Numbered from the stretch's first letter, positions 27,048-37,420 are shown. The stretch is DNA of 64,000 nt from Spirosoma foliorum (GCF_014117325.1 NZ_CP059732.1:5097001-5161000); one strand, 5' to 3'. Translations and numbers: made by a program. The notes: generated from the letters alone by a model not told the origin.

Positions 27048-27440
27048 TCAAGTTAGCTAATCCTGATTAAAATCATGATTTCAATCAAATATATTTTCAA
27101 AAAAGCACTGGCTTCCATCGGCACATTTCTTGTATTATCCTCTAGTAAGATCTTTTCATTCATAAAAGAATAGTAAGCTTTATTGTACTATAAATCACAA
27201 AAATATGTACCAATAACACAAAAATGAATCTATAATATTTAATTAAATACCTATCCTTCTCGCTAATTAATCGAAGGAAGAATGAAAAATCCGGTAAAAT
27301 TTCGGATTCGATTAGCCCCAAAAGCGGACACAAGCCGGGCCAAATACCGTGCCAAACCTAGTGTTCAACAGAATCAGCCACAAGCTGACTTTGCGCTGTT
27401 TTCAGCAAAAAACCACCCGCCACACTAAAAATAGACGTCT
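27048..27440. other. Divergent intergenic region with a possible 48-codon ORF
   Basis: The left 230 bases are strongly AT-rich and should hold promoters for the sialidase-like gene (-) and the esterase (+). A short open frame with a purine-rich ribosome-binding site lies at 27282-27428. Confidence 0.5.
27282..27428 (+). CDS. Possible small basic protein (48 residues)
   Basis: ATG 27282 is preceded by GAAGGAAGA, a good Shine-Dalgarno-like run that is unusual in this phylum. The frame reads MKNPVKFRIRLAPKADTSRAKY.. to a TAA at 27426 and ends 12 bases before the esterase start. It is rich in Lys/Arg/Ala/Pro, with no membrane segment or known domain. It could be a leader peptide, a real small protein or chance. 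Confidence 0.3.
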   Translation: MKNPVKFRIRLAPKADTSRAKYRAKPSVQQNQPQADFALFSAKNHPPH

Positions 27441-30400
27441 ATGATTAACTGCTACAGACTAGTACATAAAGTCCACCGATTACAACTAATTGTCTGCTTA
27501 CTGCTCTTTATTCCGACCATTACTTTTGGTCAGCTTCAACTTAACTTCCCCGTCTCACGAATCGTTTTTCAACGAGATAACTCGAATCAGGCAGCGGTTC
27601 CTTTTCATGCCGTAGCCGCAGCATCAGTTACGCAGGTTAAGGTACGGTTAGTTGTTCGTCAGGGAGGAACCACCACGGCCTGGTCGACCTTTACACCTTC
27701 CAATAATGCTGTTTCAGGGCGTATTCTTTCTGTTCAGGGAGGCTGGTATGATCTGGAAGCCGAATCTTTCAATGGAGCCGTGAGCCTGGGCATTCAACGT
27801 ATTGATCGAGTGGGCGTCGGCGAAGTTTTAATTGCTTCAGGTCAGTCCAATGCGCAGGGCTTTCCGTACACAACAGGCGCTTCCGACGATCGGGTATCCT
27901 GTCTAAATTATTATGATGGTCAGATTACGGAGTCGCGCTTTCCGCTTACGTTTAGTCATTTATCGATTCCCACGAATGTTGGTCCAACCAATTCGTCCTA
28001 TATCTATGGCCTACTAGGCGACAAGCTTGTTCAGAAATTAGGCGTACCCGTTCTGATTTATGGGGCGGCCATTGGCGGTACCTCGTCTCTCCAATGGCGC
28101 CAAACCGCAGAAGGACAGGTTATTCCAGAGAGTACGCAATGGGACGGTGCCGACGATTTACGCCCCTATCGAGCCATAAAGGCAACACTGACTCACTATG
28201 TACAACGAACCGGCTTGCGCGCTATCCTGTGGCATCAGGGCGAATCCGACAAAGGGAAGTCGGCATCTGACTACATCACAAATATTCAGAAAGTTATCGA
28301 AGCAAGCCGTCAGGATTTAGGCGTTACAACTTTACCCTGGATGATTGCCCGAGCTTCCTGGTTCGAAGGCAGTAACGACCCCAATATTATTGCCGCCCAG
28401 AATCAATTGATCTCCCAGGTTCCTTATTGCTATGCTGGCCCAAATACCGATGCCTATGGTAATGCCTATCGGCAGGACGGCACCCATTTCCTGCAGTCAT
28501 TTTACCCTCAATTAGCCGACCTCTGGAATCAGGCACTCACGACCAGTTTTTTTCAGCAGTCGACGCCTTATGTTCTTCCGCAGGATGCACCCCGACTTAC
28601 AGTTGGTATGCCTCAGCCTTTTTATCAGTATCAGGGTGGGCATCTCGTTATTCCTTTCTTAGACGAAGCCCCGGACGGCCCAGAATCGGGTGTTGCGTAT
28701 ACGGCCCAGTTAGTTTCTTCGACTGGACAATTCATAACAAACCTGGGCATCAACAATACCCGACCCTTACGCGTAACACTTCCGGATAACTTAGCAGCCG
28801 GAACCTATAAGACCAAAATTGTCTCGTCAGTATTTTCGTCGACGCTTAGTGCACCAATTACCGTTTTTGCGCCAACCTATGCCAAGAAAACAGGCACAGG
28901 GTTAACGGGAAAATATTACAGTGGTTCTGACACAAATGGTCCTGTTTTATATTCACAACTAGATGGGCCGTTGGATATGACCTGGTATGATAGTGGGCCT
29001 ACGCCCTATATGCCCATCCGTGATTGGCTTATTAGTTGGACTGGTCAGATCGAAGCCCCAGTTACGGGTACGTATGCCATAAAAAGTAGCTATGATGATG
29101 CAACCCGAATCTGGGTCAATGGCCAACTGATTATTGATGAATTGGGTGCTCATGCTTATCCGTTCACAGTAAAAGGCCAGATTACGTTGCAGGCAAATCA
29201 GCGGTACGACATCCGGGTTGAGTTATATCAATACTGGTACAATGCCCAGATTCGCTTACAATGGGTAGTGCCCGGCACTACCCAAGCCGTTTATATTCCA
29301 AAAGATCGTCTTTTCCCAGCCTCAGCACCCGTTGCTACAGCAGGCACATCGCTCAATGTAGTGTTTCCTACACCCCGAACGGTTTTACAAAGAGATAACA
29401 ACAACACTGCCCTGATCAATATCAGGGGCCTTTGCCCTGCTCAAACTGAACGGGTTGAAATTCGGGTTTCGCCAACGGTATCGGGTTATGGGCAAAACAA
29501 CGATTCCTATGTCGTACTGGATAGTCAACCGAACAATGGGACTTTTTCGGGATCGGTTACGGCTACTGGCGGCTGGTATAATCTGGATATACAGGCCATT
29601 GCGCAAAGCCGCGTAATTAGTCACATACGAGTCACGCCTGTTGGTGTAGGCGAAGTTTTTGTGATTGCCGGTGAAGACAATGCACAGGGGATTACACCCA
29701 ACCGATCGGTTGTATCGGCTGCTGACGAGCGGGTAATTAGTGTTCCTCATTATAATTATACCGATACGACCCGCTTACCTTTACCTCCCGCATTCAGTAA
29801 GATAACGGCAAAGGAAGCAATCGGACCGCACGGCAATACGGCCTGGTGCTGGGGCGAATTAGGCAATTTACTAACCAATCGGCTCAATGTTCCTGTTCTA
29901 TTTTACAACGTAGCCTGGACGGGCACAACCGTTCGAAACTGGCGGGAAAGTATGGAACAGGGCGCTACAAATACCATAGACAATACTCAAATGCCAGCTG
30001 GGATGCCCTACAGCAATCTTAAACGAGTACTGAAAGATTATGTCTCTTTGACAGGCTTGCGAGCAGTACTTTGGCAACAGGGAGAAAGTGAATATTACTC
30101 CACTACGCCACAAGCCACCAACTATGCGACGGATTTAAAAGCCGTGATTAACCGAAGCCGGGTGGATGCCGGTTTTGCCCAACTGCCGTGGATTATAGCC
30201 CGAGCCTCAGTCGATAATACAACGAGTTCATTGTATCCATCAGGCAGTTACGAACCAGTAACCAACCGTCAGAATGAAGTAATCCAGACAACAGCCCAGG
30301 TTATGGCTGGCCCTATTACTGATACGATTCAAGTACCCAGACCCGATGGCACGTATTTTCTGGGAAGTGGCCTTACCCGACTGGCCAGAGCCTGGAACAT

Positions 30401-31325
30401 GGCCCTAACAAGCTCTATCTGGTCGACAACAGCGCTATTGGCGCAAGCTCCAACCGTAAGTGATCTACGGCTAACGGCTGAGTCAAACAGCCGGACAGCC
30501 TCAGTTAATCAAGACATACCTTTCACCATCAACGTTATAAATGAGAGTAGTTTGCCAGCTACAAATGTGCAGGTACGCTGCCAATTACCCGATCAGTTGC
30601 AGTTCACGAGTAGTGGAACGATGAGTTACCAACAGGGAACTCTGTTAGCATCAATCCCCAGTCTGGACATTGGTCAACAAATTGCACTCGGGTTCATCGC
30701 TCGTCCCAAGCAAGCAGGTATCTATCGAATAGCCAGCGAAATCGTTCGGGCAGATCAGTTGGACCAGGACTCACGGCCCAATACCAGTATTATTAATGGT
30801 GAGGATGATGTTGCTTGGATAGATTTTCGAACAACCGAGAGTTCATCATCTGTATTTTCAACTACAGTCTCGCAAAATGCACCTATATTACCTCAGGTCG
30901 TTAATAATCAACCTTTTGGCGACCCCAACAAAGCCGATCTGAGTTTACAACTGGCCCTGAGCAGTATGGCACCTGCAACGAATTCGCCCGTTTCGGCAAG
31001 TTTGATTGTCAGAAATAGTGGTGCATTAACGGCTCAAAGTGTGCAGGTTGGCTGTCTCTTACCTGCTGGATTAGTATTCACCAGCAGCGGTACAATGACG
31101 GTGGTTAGTAATACCGTTCGTGGTACGATAGCCAGTATTGCTTCGGGTGGTCAGGCGGTACTTACCTTTACCATGACGCCTACAACGACCGGCAATAAAA
31201 TAGTACAGACGCAAATCGAAGCATCCTCCTTAGCAGATCCGGACTCAACTCCGAACAACGGCTTTACAAACGGTGAAGACGATACAGCGACGGTAACGCT
31301 TCGGATTGGGCAAGTTACGCCTTAA
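27441..31325 (+). CDS. Secreted double SGNH (sialate-O-acetylesterase-like) protein with PA14 and DUF11 domains
   Basis: Exported protein of 1294 residues; signal peptide about 1-30. The first esterase unit (about 120-375) has SGQSNAQG with nucleophile Ser136, LWHQGESD and DGTHF (Asp346, His349). A beta domain and a PA14 domain follow (about 485-630, TGLTGKYYSGSD..TWYDSG..GTYAIKSSYDDATRIWVNGQ), suggesting carbohydrate binding. The second esterase-like unit (about 640-1000) keeps LWQQGESE but has AGEDNAQG (Asp746 instead of Ser) and DGTYF (Tyr972 instead of His), so it is probably inactive. Two DUF11 repeats end the protein. Likely removes acetyl groups from a complex glycan, with the dead unit kept for binding. 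Confidence 0.85.
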   Translation: MINCYRLVHKVHRLQLIVCLLLFIPTITFGQLQLNFPVSRIVFQRDNSNQAAVPFHAVAAASVTQVKVRLVVRQGGTTTAWSTFTPSNNAVSGRILSVQGGWYDLEAESFNGAVSLGIQRIDRVGVGEVLIASGQSNAQGFPYTTGASDDRVSCLNYYDGQITESRFPLTFSHLSIPTNVGPTNSSYIYGLLGDKLVQKLGVPVLIYGAAIGGTSSLQWRQTAEGQVIPESTQWDGADDLRPYRAIKATLTHYVQRTGLRAILWHQGESDKGKSASDYITNIQKVIEASRQDLGVTTLPWMIARASWFEGSNDPNIIAAQNQLISQVPYCYAGPNTDAYGNAYRQDGTHFLQSFYPQLADLWNQALTTSFFQQSTPYVLPQDAPRLTVGMPQPFYQYQGGHLVIPFLDEAPDGPESGVAYTAQLVSSTGQFITNLGINNTRPLRVTLPDNLAAGTYKTKIVSSVFSSTLSAPITVFAPTYAKKTGTGLTGKYYSGSDTNGPVLYSQLDGPLDMTWYDSGPTPYMPIRDWLISWTGQIEAPVTGTYAIKSSYDDATRIWVNGQLIIDELGAHAYPFTVKGQITLQANQRYDIRVELYQYWYNAQIRLQWVVPGTTQAVYIPKDRLFPASAPVATAGTSLNVVFPTPRTVLQRDNNNTALINIRGLCPAQTERVEIRVSPTVSGYGQNNDSYVVLDSQPNNGTFSGSVTATGGWYNLDIQAIAQSRVISHIRVTPVGVGEVFVIAGEDNAQGITPNRSVVSAADERVISVPHYNYTDTTRLPLPPAFSKITAKEAIGPHGNTAWCWGELGNLLTNRLNVPVLFYNVAWTGTTVRNWRESMEQGATNTIDNTQMPAGMPYSNLKRVLKDYVSLTGLRAVLWQQGESEYYSTTPQATNYATDLKAVINRSRVDAGFAQLPWIIARASVDNTTSSLYPSGSYEPVTNRQNEVIQTTAQVMAGPITDTIQVPRPDGTYFLGSGLTRLARAWNMALTSSIWSTTALLAQAPTVSDLRLTAESNSRTASVNQDIPFTINVINESSLPATNVQVRCQLPDQLQFTSSGTMSYQQGTLLASIPSLDIGQQIALGFIARPKQAGIYRIASEIVRADQLDQDSRPNTSIINGEDDVAWIDFRTTESSSSVFSTTVSQNAPILPQVVNNQPFGDPNKADLSLQLALSSMAPATNSPVSASLIVRNSGALTAQSVQVGCLLPAGLVFTSSGTMTVVSNTVRGTIASIASGGQAVLTFTMTPTTTGNKIVQTQIEASSLADPDSTPNNGFTNGEDDTATVTLRIGQVTP

Positions 31326-31396
31326 CCATAGACCGCAGATTTTCAATACTTAAACTATTTAAACTTCTCTCTACTAAGAAAATATGTAGCCCTTTG

Positions 31397-31473
31397 TTGT
31401 CATTCCGACTTTAGGAAGAATCTCAAGATTGACTAATGAGAAATTTGAGATTCCTCCTAAAGTCGGAATGACA
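31397..31473. repeat. TGTCATTCCGAC..GAATCTCAA hairpin, copy 2
   Basis: Arms 31397-31426 and 31445-31473 pair with few mismatches; same family as 18599-18675. It lies between the esterase (+) and the TonB-plug gene (-), so it may act as a two-way terminator. A GACCGCAGATTTTCA element precedes it at about 31328. Confidence 0.7.
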
Positions 31474-31520
31474 GTAAACGGTTCAAATTCAACAGAAATA
31501 AGAACGTTTAAACAAAATCG

Positions 31521-34500
31521 CTATTGAACCCGGATTAGCTGAACGCCCAGCACCGGACGACCATCGGCCGTAACGCCTTGTACCACAACGCGTACCGTTC
31601 GCACTACGTCTGAAAGCGGAAATCGTAGCTGGCTGTGCCCCTTGCTATCAGTCTGCATGAGTGGTTTCCAATACAGAACATCCCGGTAATCGACGGCGCC
31701 AGTAATGGAGTCGGTGGCTACTTCTGTATTATAACGTGGAACGTAGAACTCACGCTGTACCGATGGGTAACCAATAAATTGAATGGGCTTCATACTCTCT
31801 TTAGGTTTCGCGTTTGCCTGCATAGAGCGTGCGCTTTTTGTATAAAAAGCAATGACTCCGTTGCCCCCCCCTAGCCCCGTATATGCCCGTCGTACTGGCA
31901 CTTTTCAAGACTTCAATACGCTCAATATCAGTTGAGCTGAAGAAAAACAAAGCCGTTCCATATGGGTCTTCGATGGGCATACCGTCCATCAAATATAAGG
32001 GTTGTGAACCCATGTTAAAACTAGTTGTTCCTCGTATCGATACATTATAGGAAAGCGGTACAGCAGCCCCTATTCGTTTAACCGTTACGCCGGTTAATCG
32101 TCCCTGAAGCATTTCGTATAAATTCTGGAAAACTGGCGATTTCTCATCGACCACAATAACAGCATCAGCCTCATTGTGCAAACTACGCATTTGAATGTCC
32201 TCAGGTCTTTTATCGATTTTTTGCGCCCGAACCGACACTTCTTGCAGCACTTTCGCCGTTTTGTCGCGGTAAAAATCAGTATTGGCTTCTTGCCGGGTTC
32301 GAGCGACTTCTAATTGGGCCCGCAACGTCGACCAGTTGGGCGCACCCATCAGTCGACCGGATTCCCATCCTTTGCCGATGGCTTCCTGAACCAGAAAAGC
32401 TTCTTTGCTAGAAAGGTTTCTTAACTGACGGTCAGTGATTCGCGTCAGTAGTTGTGTCGTATCGGCAATGGCCAGCCCCGCCAGCCGAAAGCGTCCCTGC
32501 CCGTCAGCACCAGCCGATTTTGCGAACGATTGTCCGAGGCCAATCGATGCTACAATAATCTGCGCGCCAGGGATGGGTTGATTCTTCGCATTCACAAGCT
32601 GGCCCCGCAGCGATATCCCACCCAGCGAATCGGTTTCGGGCGTGCCACTGACCCGTCGCCAACCCTGCGTTAGCAGCAGGTCGTCCAACGCTCGACGGCT
32701 TTCGGCAGAGGGCTTCAGGACGTATTGATTGGGATTTTCGATACGCCCCCGAAGCTCTCCCGTTAGCAACAAATGGGCAGACAAGGTGGCCTCGGCGGTA
32801 TCAGCAGGCACTTTGCCCGCATCGGTAATTGAGGTCGACAAAGCGGCTAACGCCGGTAATCCGTTATCACTCAGCTTCAGACTCAGGGTTACGGACTCGC
32901 GGGGTTGATACTGTTTTTTGTTGACACCCATCAGCACACGTACTGGCGCCGTGAATTCGGGCACAAAAATCAATCGTTCGGCTTGAGGGCGGGCACTGGC
33001 ATCGTACAGGGTAACTTGCGTCAGGCCCGGCAACCAACTCATCATCGGCAAGCTGACTTTCGCCACCCCATTCTGCAACAGAATTTTTCGCTGATCGACC
33101 ACACGACCGTGTTGTTGAATCAGCACATACGCAGAGTCGATAGCAGCCCGGTTAGTACTTAGTATGGTCAGCGCTAGCCGACTGGTATCGCTGATCGCAT
33201 CGGCTGAAAGCAACAACCCTTCCGTTTCGGGTTTGGGCAACGAAACATGTTGTAGTTGGTTATTATACGTTACGTCGGCATAATAGGCCCGCTGCGGCTT
33301 TGGTTCCATAGACACGCTGCCCATCCCCTGCGGATTAGTCTTAAAACGAACGACTTCAGTGCCTGATTCATCAATAATACGGCCCTCTATCGGTAAACCC
33401 TGGCCATTAGACTGCACAATTTTTATACCCAGACGTGCGGGTAAACCAGCAATCCAGCGACCACCTTCAGGCAAAATCTGAACGTCTAAAGGCTGAGCAG
33501 CCGAATCACTCCGTATCGATACCTTATTGCGGATCAGATTATAAATCGCCACCGACCGCTCGAAAGCTGGGCGTCGTTGGGCGTCATCCTCATCGGTATA
33601 AGCCCGCAGGCGATAGGTGCCCGTCAAGAGAGTATCCGACAGACGGAAATTGCCTTCGCCCCGTCCGTCAGCGATCCGCACCCACTGATGTTGCACGAGT
33701 TTTCCGGTTGAACTAAGCAGGTCGACGTGGATGGCCGTTTCGCCAGTGGCTCGCTGGTGACTAGCCGCATCGAGGAAGTACGTGCTCATCCAGAGCCGAT
33801 CGCCCGTGGCGTAAAAGGGTTTATCGATGTGCACAAACAAGGTGGGAGCCAGCAACTTGAATCGCTCGTTGAAGGCCGTCCTGATCCGTTCCAGGCGGGC
33901 GTCGGGTGGCATGAGTTTTCCCTGCGTAACCAACTGATTAGTTGGCAATGATTCCTTCTCATTACCTTCAGGTTTCCAGTCGGCGGGTAGCATCGTCGAT
34001 AGGCGGTCATTGCCCATCGATCCTTTCGCTTCCATGCCCTCCGGCATGGTAATAAGCCCATCCACAGTCATTTGCAGCTGCCCGCTCGGCAGTCTCATTT
34101 CCGTATAGGCATAACGGGCATCGGGATAGGGCGAGAAACCCGAGGTCGCATTTGTGTAGAATACAATCAGTTTGCTGGGCGAAACCAATTTACGTTCAGA
34201 AGCTAATCGGCCAGCTTGAATCAACGTAGCGGTCTTCACGGGAACCAGCCGCTTGTAGTCGTTAACCATAGCGGACAGGGTAATTGACCGCTGTTCGATG
34301 GAGATCGCCTTTGTCAGATCTTCCTGATAAACCATGAAGCCAGCCTGCTCGAACGTGTTGTCAATCAGGCTGGCCATCAAGTGCCGGATTGAGCCTTTGT
34401 AAGCCATTAGTCGGTTCCGTTGAAACCGGCTGGCTTGCCGCTCATTCTCGGGCTTTAGTTCTTCAAAACGGGCACTACCCGCCGAATACACATTTCCTGA

Positions 34501-35073
34501 CGCCGTGGCATCGAAATGTTGCAACGCATAGATTAGTCGATAACCTAGCGCCTGATTTTCAATGATTAATGGCTCATTTGCCGTGGCATACAGATGATCT
34601 TTGTCTTCTTTAAAATTTAGTACTTCGCTGTTGACCAGCAGACACTGTGAGCCAAATGGTTCGCCGAAGAGTTGCTTTTTAAACTGCCGCAGGTGCCGTT
34701 CCCATTGTTTGGGATTTCCCCGCACGGTTACAGCATCCAGTGTTTGTTCACTCGGTTTGAGCGCAAAATTAGCCTTCTGGGGTGCCGTATTATCGAATCG
34801 GATTTTTTGCGTAGCTGGCTGATAGCCCACAAATGAAGCGGCTATTTCGACCGTACCTAGTGAAATGCCAGCAAGGGTATACGCTCCTTTTTCATCGGTA
34901 ACCGCCCCTCGCGTTGATCCATTCACATAGACGTTGGCAAAGGGCATAGGCTTGCCCGTATTGGCATCCGTTACATATCCAGTCAGAACAGTTGTTGTTT
35001 GTCCATGAGCGAACCGGGGCGCTCCTAGCAGCAGAAGGGCCATTATACAACCAATGAAGAATGAGGTGCGCAT
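31521..35073 (-). pseudogene. TonB-plug/MG2/carboxypeptidase-regulatory surface protein, frameshifted at a G8 run
   Basis: From ATG 35073 the frame has a signal peptide (..RFAHGQ), a carboxypeptidase-regulatory domain (27-110, LTGYVTDANTGKPMPFANVYV), an MG2-like domain (about 405-500, FVHIDKPFYATGDRLWMSTYF), a second regulatory domain (about 820, GQLVNAKNQPIPGAQIIV) and a TonB plug (from about 955, GIYGARGG). It then meets eight G's on the minus strand (C's 31864-31871 on the plus strand) and runs into unrelated residues, stopping at 31801. In the next frame NGVIAFYTK, the expected plug continuation, runs on to 31521. With seven G's one protein of about 1180 residues results. It has no barrel. 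Either a sequencing error, a mutation or a phase-variable switch. Confidence 0.85.
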
Positions 35074-35324
35074 AGAGATTAAATTATTCTCTATAAAAAA
35101 AGAACCACGCTATGTAATTATACCTATGGTTGTACTATGCAGTCAGTTGTCAATAAAGAGTGAGGATACCATCCAAAAGGTGTGTTTCACAAGCTAATAA
35201 GATGCCCGGGAAGCAGCGAATATAGACCGCAGATTTTTAGGATTAAGCGGATTTACGTGGATTCAACTACAATCATACCTAATCTTAATCGCACCGGCGA
35301 CCCGGTATCCTAATAATCTGCGGT
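35074..35324. other. Intergenic region with a GCAGATTTTTA inverted repeat
   Basis: No gene. It holds the promoter of the TonB-plug gene at the left. Arms at 35221-35244 (TATAGACCGCAGATTTTTAG) and 35304-35329 are inverted copies of the dispersed repeat, about 60 bases apart. Confidence 0.55.
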
Positions 35325-35329
35325 TTATA
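35221..35329. repeat. Inverted pair of 'ACCGCAGATTTTTAGGAT' repeats
   Basis: Left arm ATAGACCGCAGATTTTTAGG and right arm, on the complement, ATAAACCGCAGATTATTAGG. Single copies are at about 4909 and 31328. The inner part, AAGCGGATTTACGTGGATT, is typical of the low-complexity repeats between Bacteroidota genes. Confidence 0.6.
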
Positions 35330-36130
35330 GCTTTGGGCTAGCTAAAACGCGCTCCACGATTTCTTTATAGTTCCACCCAATAGGAATTTGATCCCACCAC
35401 AGCAAGAGAAAGACTATAGCTGCTCGCTAACTCAGAAGTTGCCTTAATTTAACATCCTCTTCACTTAGAAAATCGACGGCTTTTTCTCCACTTTTGTTTG
35501 GAATAGTTTTATCAGACCCGGCTTCCAGCAACAAGCGTACGCAATTGATTTGATGGTATCGGTTTTCAGGCCCGCCGAATTTGAATCCATGAACCGCCCA
35601 TAAGAGTGGCGTACCCCAAAAGGTCGTACACCGTTTATGGATATCGGCCCCCTCTTGAAGCAATCGCTGCACCAGTTTATCCCGACCTGTCCAGGCGGCC
35701 CAGTGCAAAGCCGTTCCTCCATGACACCCGGCATGATGAATAGTAGCCCCTTTTTCAATATACAGCAGACCCACCATCATTGAGCGTAAGCGTCTCGCCT
35801 TTAACAAACTGCCCCTTTTTCAATATACAGCAGACCCACCTTATCGGCATGTAGGCTGGCAGCCGCGAGCAGTGGTGTATCCTGATTTTCAACCAGTTTA
35901 TAGCCATCTACCCGTGCACCATATTCCAGCAGAAGGCTCGCCATCTCAACTGCTTCCTCATCCGAGTACGTATTGTTGAATACTCCATCGCAAATTCGGT
36001 GAAGGGGGTGCGCTTTGGTCGTATTGTGCTCGTCATACGGCATGCCTTTGTTGGCCAGATCAGGATTTTGGTCAAGTGCTTGGCGGATACCATCAAGGTA
36101 TTTCTCCGCGATCAATTTTTGTAGAGACAT
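35325..36130 (-). pseudogene. Ankyrin-repeat protein, disrupted by a 65-bp duplication
   Basis: From ATG 36130 the frame encodes MSLQKLIAEKYLDGIRQAL.. and ankyrin repeats, then stops after ..VGLLYIEKGAVC. A second frame resumes with VGLLYIEKGATIHHAGCHGGTALHWAAWTGR.. and runs to TAG 35427. A 30-bp direct repeat (35746-35775 and 35811-35840) with 35 bases between explains this. Removing 65 bp restores one 212-residue protein with about four ankyrin repeats (ASLLLEYGARVDG, TALHWAAWTGRDKLVQRLLQEGADI, TPLLWAVHG, CVRLLLEAGSDK). After the TAG the same frame stays open for 33 codons (WWDQIPIGWNYKEIVERVL..) to TAA 35325. Cytoplasmic; partner unknown. Confidence 0.75.
35746..35840. repeat. 30-bp direct repeat bracketing a 35-bp insert
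   Basis: Two exact copies of GCCCCTTTTTCAATATACAG plus the next 10 bases, offset by 65. The 35-bp insert has no match that I could find by eye in the window. It breaks the ankyrin gene. Confidence 0.85.
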
Positions 36131-36155
36131 TGTATTTGTTGTTCAGGTATACATC

Positions 36156-36548
36156 CTATTGTCGCTCACCGTAGCAGTAGCAAAGTCCATCGGGAGCGAC
36201 GACAAAAAAGACGTTCCATTCGGTCGTTCCGTGGGTTTGACGTTGAAACTCCGATAGTCCTTTTTCCAGACCATTGGCCTTTAATTCCGCAAACGCCTTT
36301 TCGAGATCATCGACCTCGAAGAAACAGCCATCCTGGGTTGGATCGCCCCCATTTTCAGCAAGTCCCATCTGAAATTCACCTTTAGACAACGTAGCCGACT
36401 TATAAGGGGTATCATCTCTGACGACAACCTGAAAGCCCATGATGGTTTCATAAAAAGGGATAGCCGTTTCCAGATTGTGAACGGGTAAATTCATTTTATC
36501 TTCCTGATAAGGCCAGGCATTTTTAATAAGTACTGTTGTCGTTTCCAT
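36156..36548 (-). CDS. VOC (glyoxalase/bleomycin-resistance fold) family protein
   Basis: Cytoplasmic protein of 130 residues with the vicinal-oxygen-chelate pattern: MNLPVHNLETAIPFYETIMGFQVVVRDD at 19-46 and the second half FFEVDDLEKAFAELKANGLE, ending VVAPDGLCYCYGE. Several metal-ligand positions are unclear (no obvious His in the first half except in VHNLE), so it may be a binding protein or a divergent dioxygenase. It is 25 bases upstream of the broken ankyrin gene and may share its transcript. Confidence 0.8.
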   Translation of the reverse strand: METTTVLIKNAWPYQEDKMNLPVHNLETAIPFYETIMGFQVVVRDDTPYKSATLSKGEFQMGLAENGGDPTQDGCFFEVDDLEKAFAELKANGLEKGLSEFQRQTHGTTEWNVFFVVAPDGLCYCYGERQ

Positions 36549-36917
36549 TCGTCTTGCTGTTTCGTTAACAGATCATTTCGTTTACCTCACCTCAAAGCCT
36601 ATTCGTCTTCTGGTAGCGTTCTTTACTGTATCGATGCAAGTTTATACCCTGTAGGCCGTAATCTTTTTACGGTCTGTGAGCAGCTTTCCTAAAATTATCA
36701 ATACCCTTACCGAAATCAGTGGCTTTGTTTGACTTCGTACCCAATCACTCTTTTTAGCATGGGCACGCATACGAAAGTCAAATCCGAATAGACAAGTCGT
36801 TGTCTTACAGACCTCAACTAGCCCTTATCCTGTAAAACTACCGCTGGTGTATTTTGAAAGTGATTAATATATACCACTACTATATATTGCATAGTTCCTT
36901 GTAAAACATTAATCCTA
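36549..36917. other. Divergent intergenic region
   Basis: No gene. A weak dyad pairs TTTGACTTCGTA (about 36728) with TACGAAAGTCAAA (about 36770). The 60 bases before the lipoprotein gene are very AT-rich and presumably hold its promoter. Confidence 0.45.
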
Positions 36918-37283
36918 ATGAAACAGCTAACAAGAATATCCGGCCTTCTTATTATCAGTGCTCTACTGACCTGTTGTGAGGGAAATGAGCATAAAATTTC
37001 GGTCAAAGACTCAGATGACACCTATGAGTTCTTCGCCAAATTCGATAAAAGCAAAACCCAACAGGTTCAGGACTTTATCAATGCCGAAGTAGCGCCTACC
37101 AGTTCATTTTCAGGCGACAATGTGGATATTACAACCACCCTGGACGATCACACTAAATTCAAATTGGAGGAATCGCCAGGTCGCGTGCGGATCGAACTGG
37201 ACAAAGGTGATAATTCTGAAGCATCGTACCGACGAATCAAGAAAATGTGCGAGGGGATTAAAAAAGAGCTTGGTGAGTTGTAG
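36918..37283 (+). CDS. Small predicted lipoprotein, unknown family
   Basis: 121 residues. A signal peptide MKQLTRISGLLIISALLTCCEG ends in a lipobox (LLTC, Cys19 or Cys20), so it is likely a membrane-anchored lipoprotein. The rest is a charged alpha/beta domain (ISVKDSDDTYEFFAKFDKSK, FSGDNVDITTTLDDHTKFKLEESPGRVRIELDKGD) with a Lys/Glu-rich helix at the end. I do not recognise the family. It stands alone with its own terminator. Confidence 0.72.
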   Translation: MKQLTRISGLLIISALLTCCEGNEHKISVKDSDDTYEFFAKFDKSKTQQVQDFINAEVAPTSSFSGDNVDITTTLDDHTKFKLEESPGRVRIELDKGDNSEASYRRIKKMCEGIKKELGEL

Positions 37284-37420
37284 TGCGAAAAAAAGTGGAA
37301 AATAGTCGCGCCTTCGAAAACAATTCTTCGTGGCGATAGTTATGTATTCGTAATTCGCTGATAAATGGGGATACTGTGAAAGGTACCTGATTGAAAAAAT
37401 AGCCATCTATTGAGCGAAAC

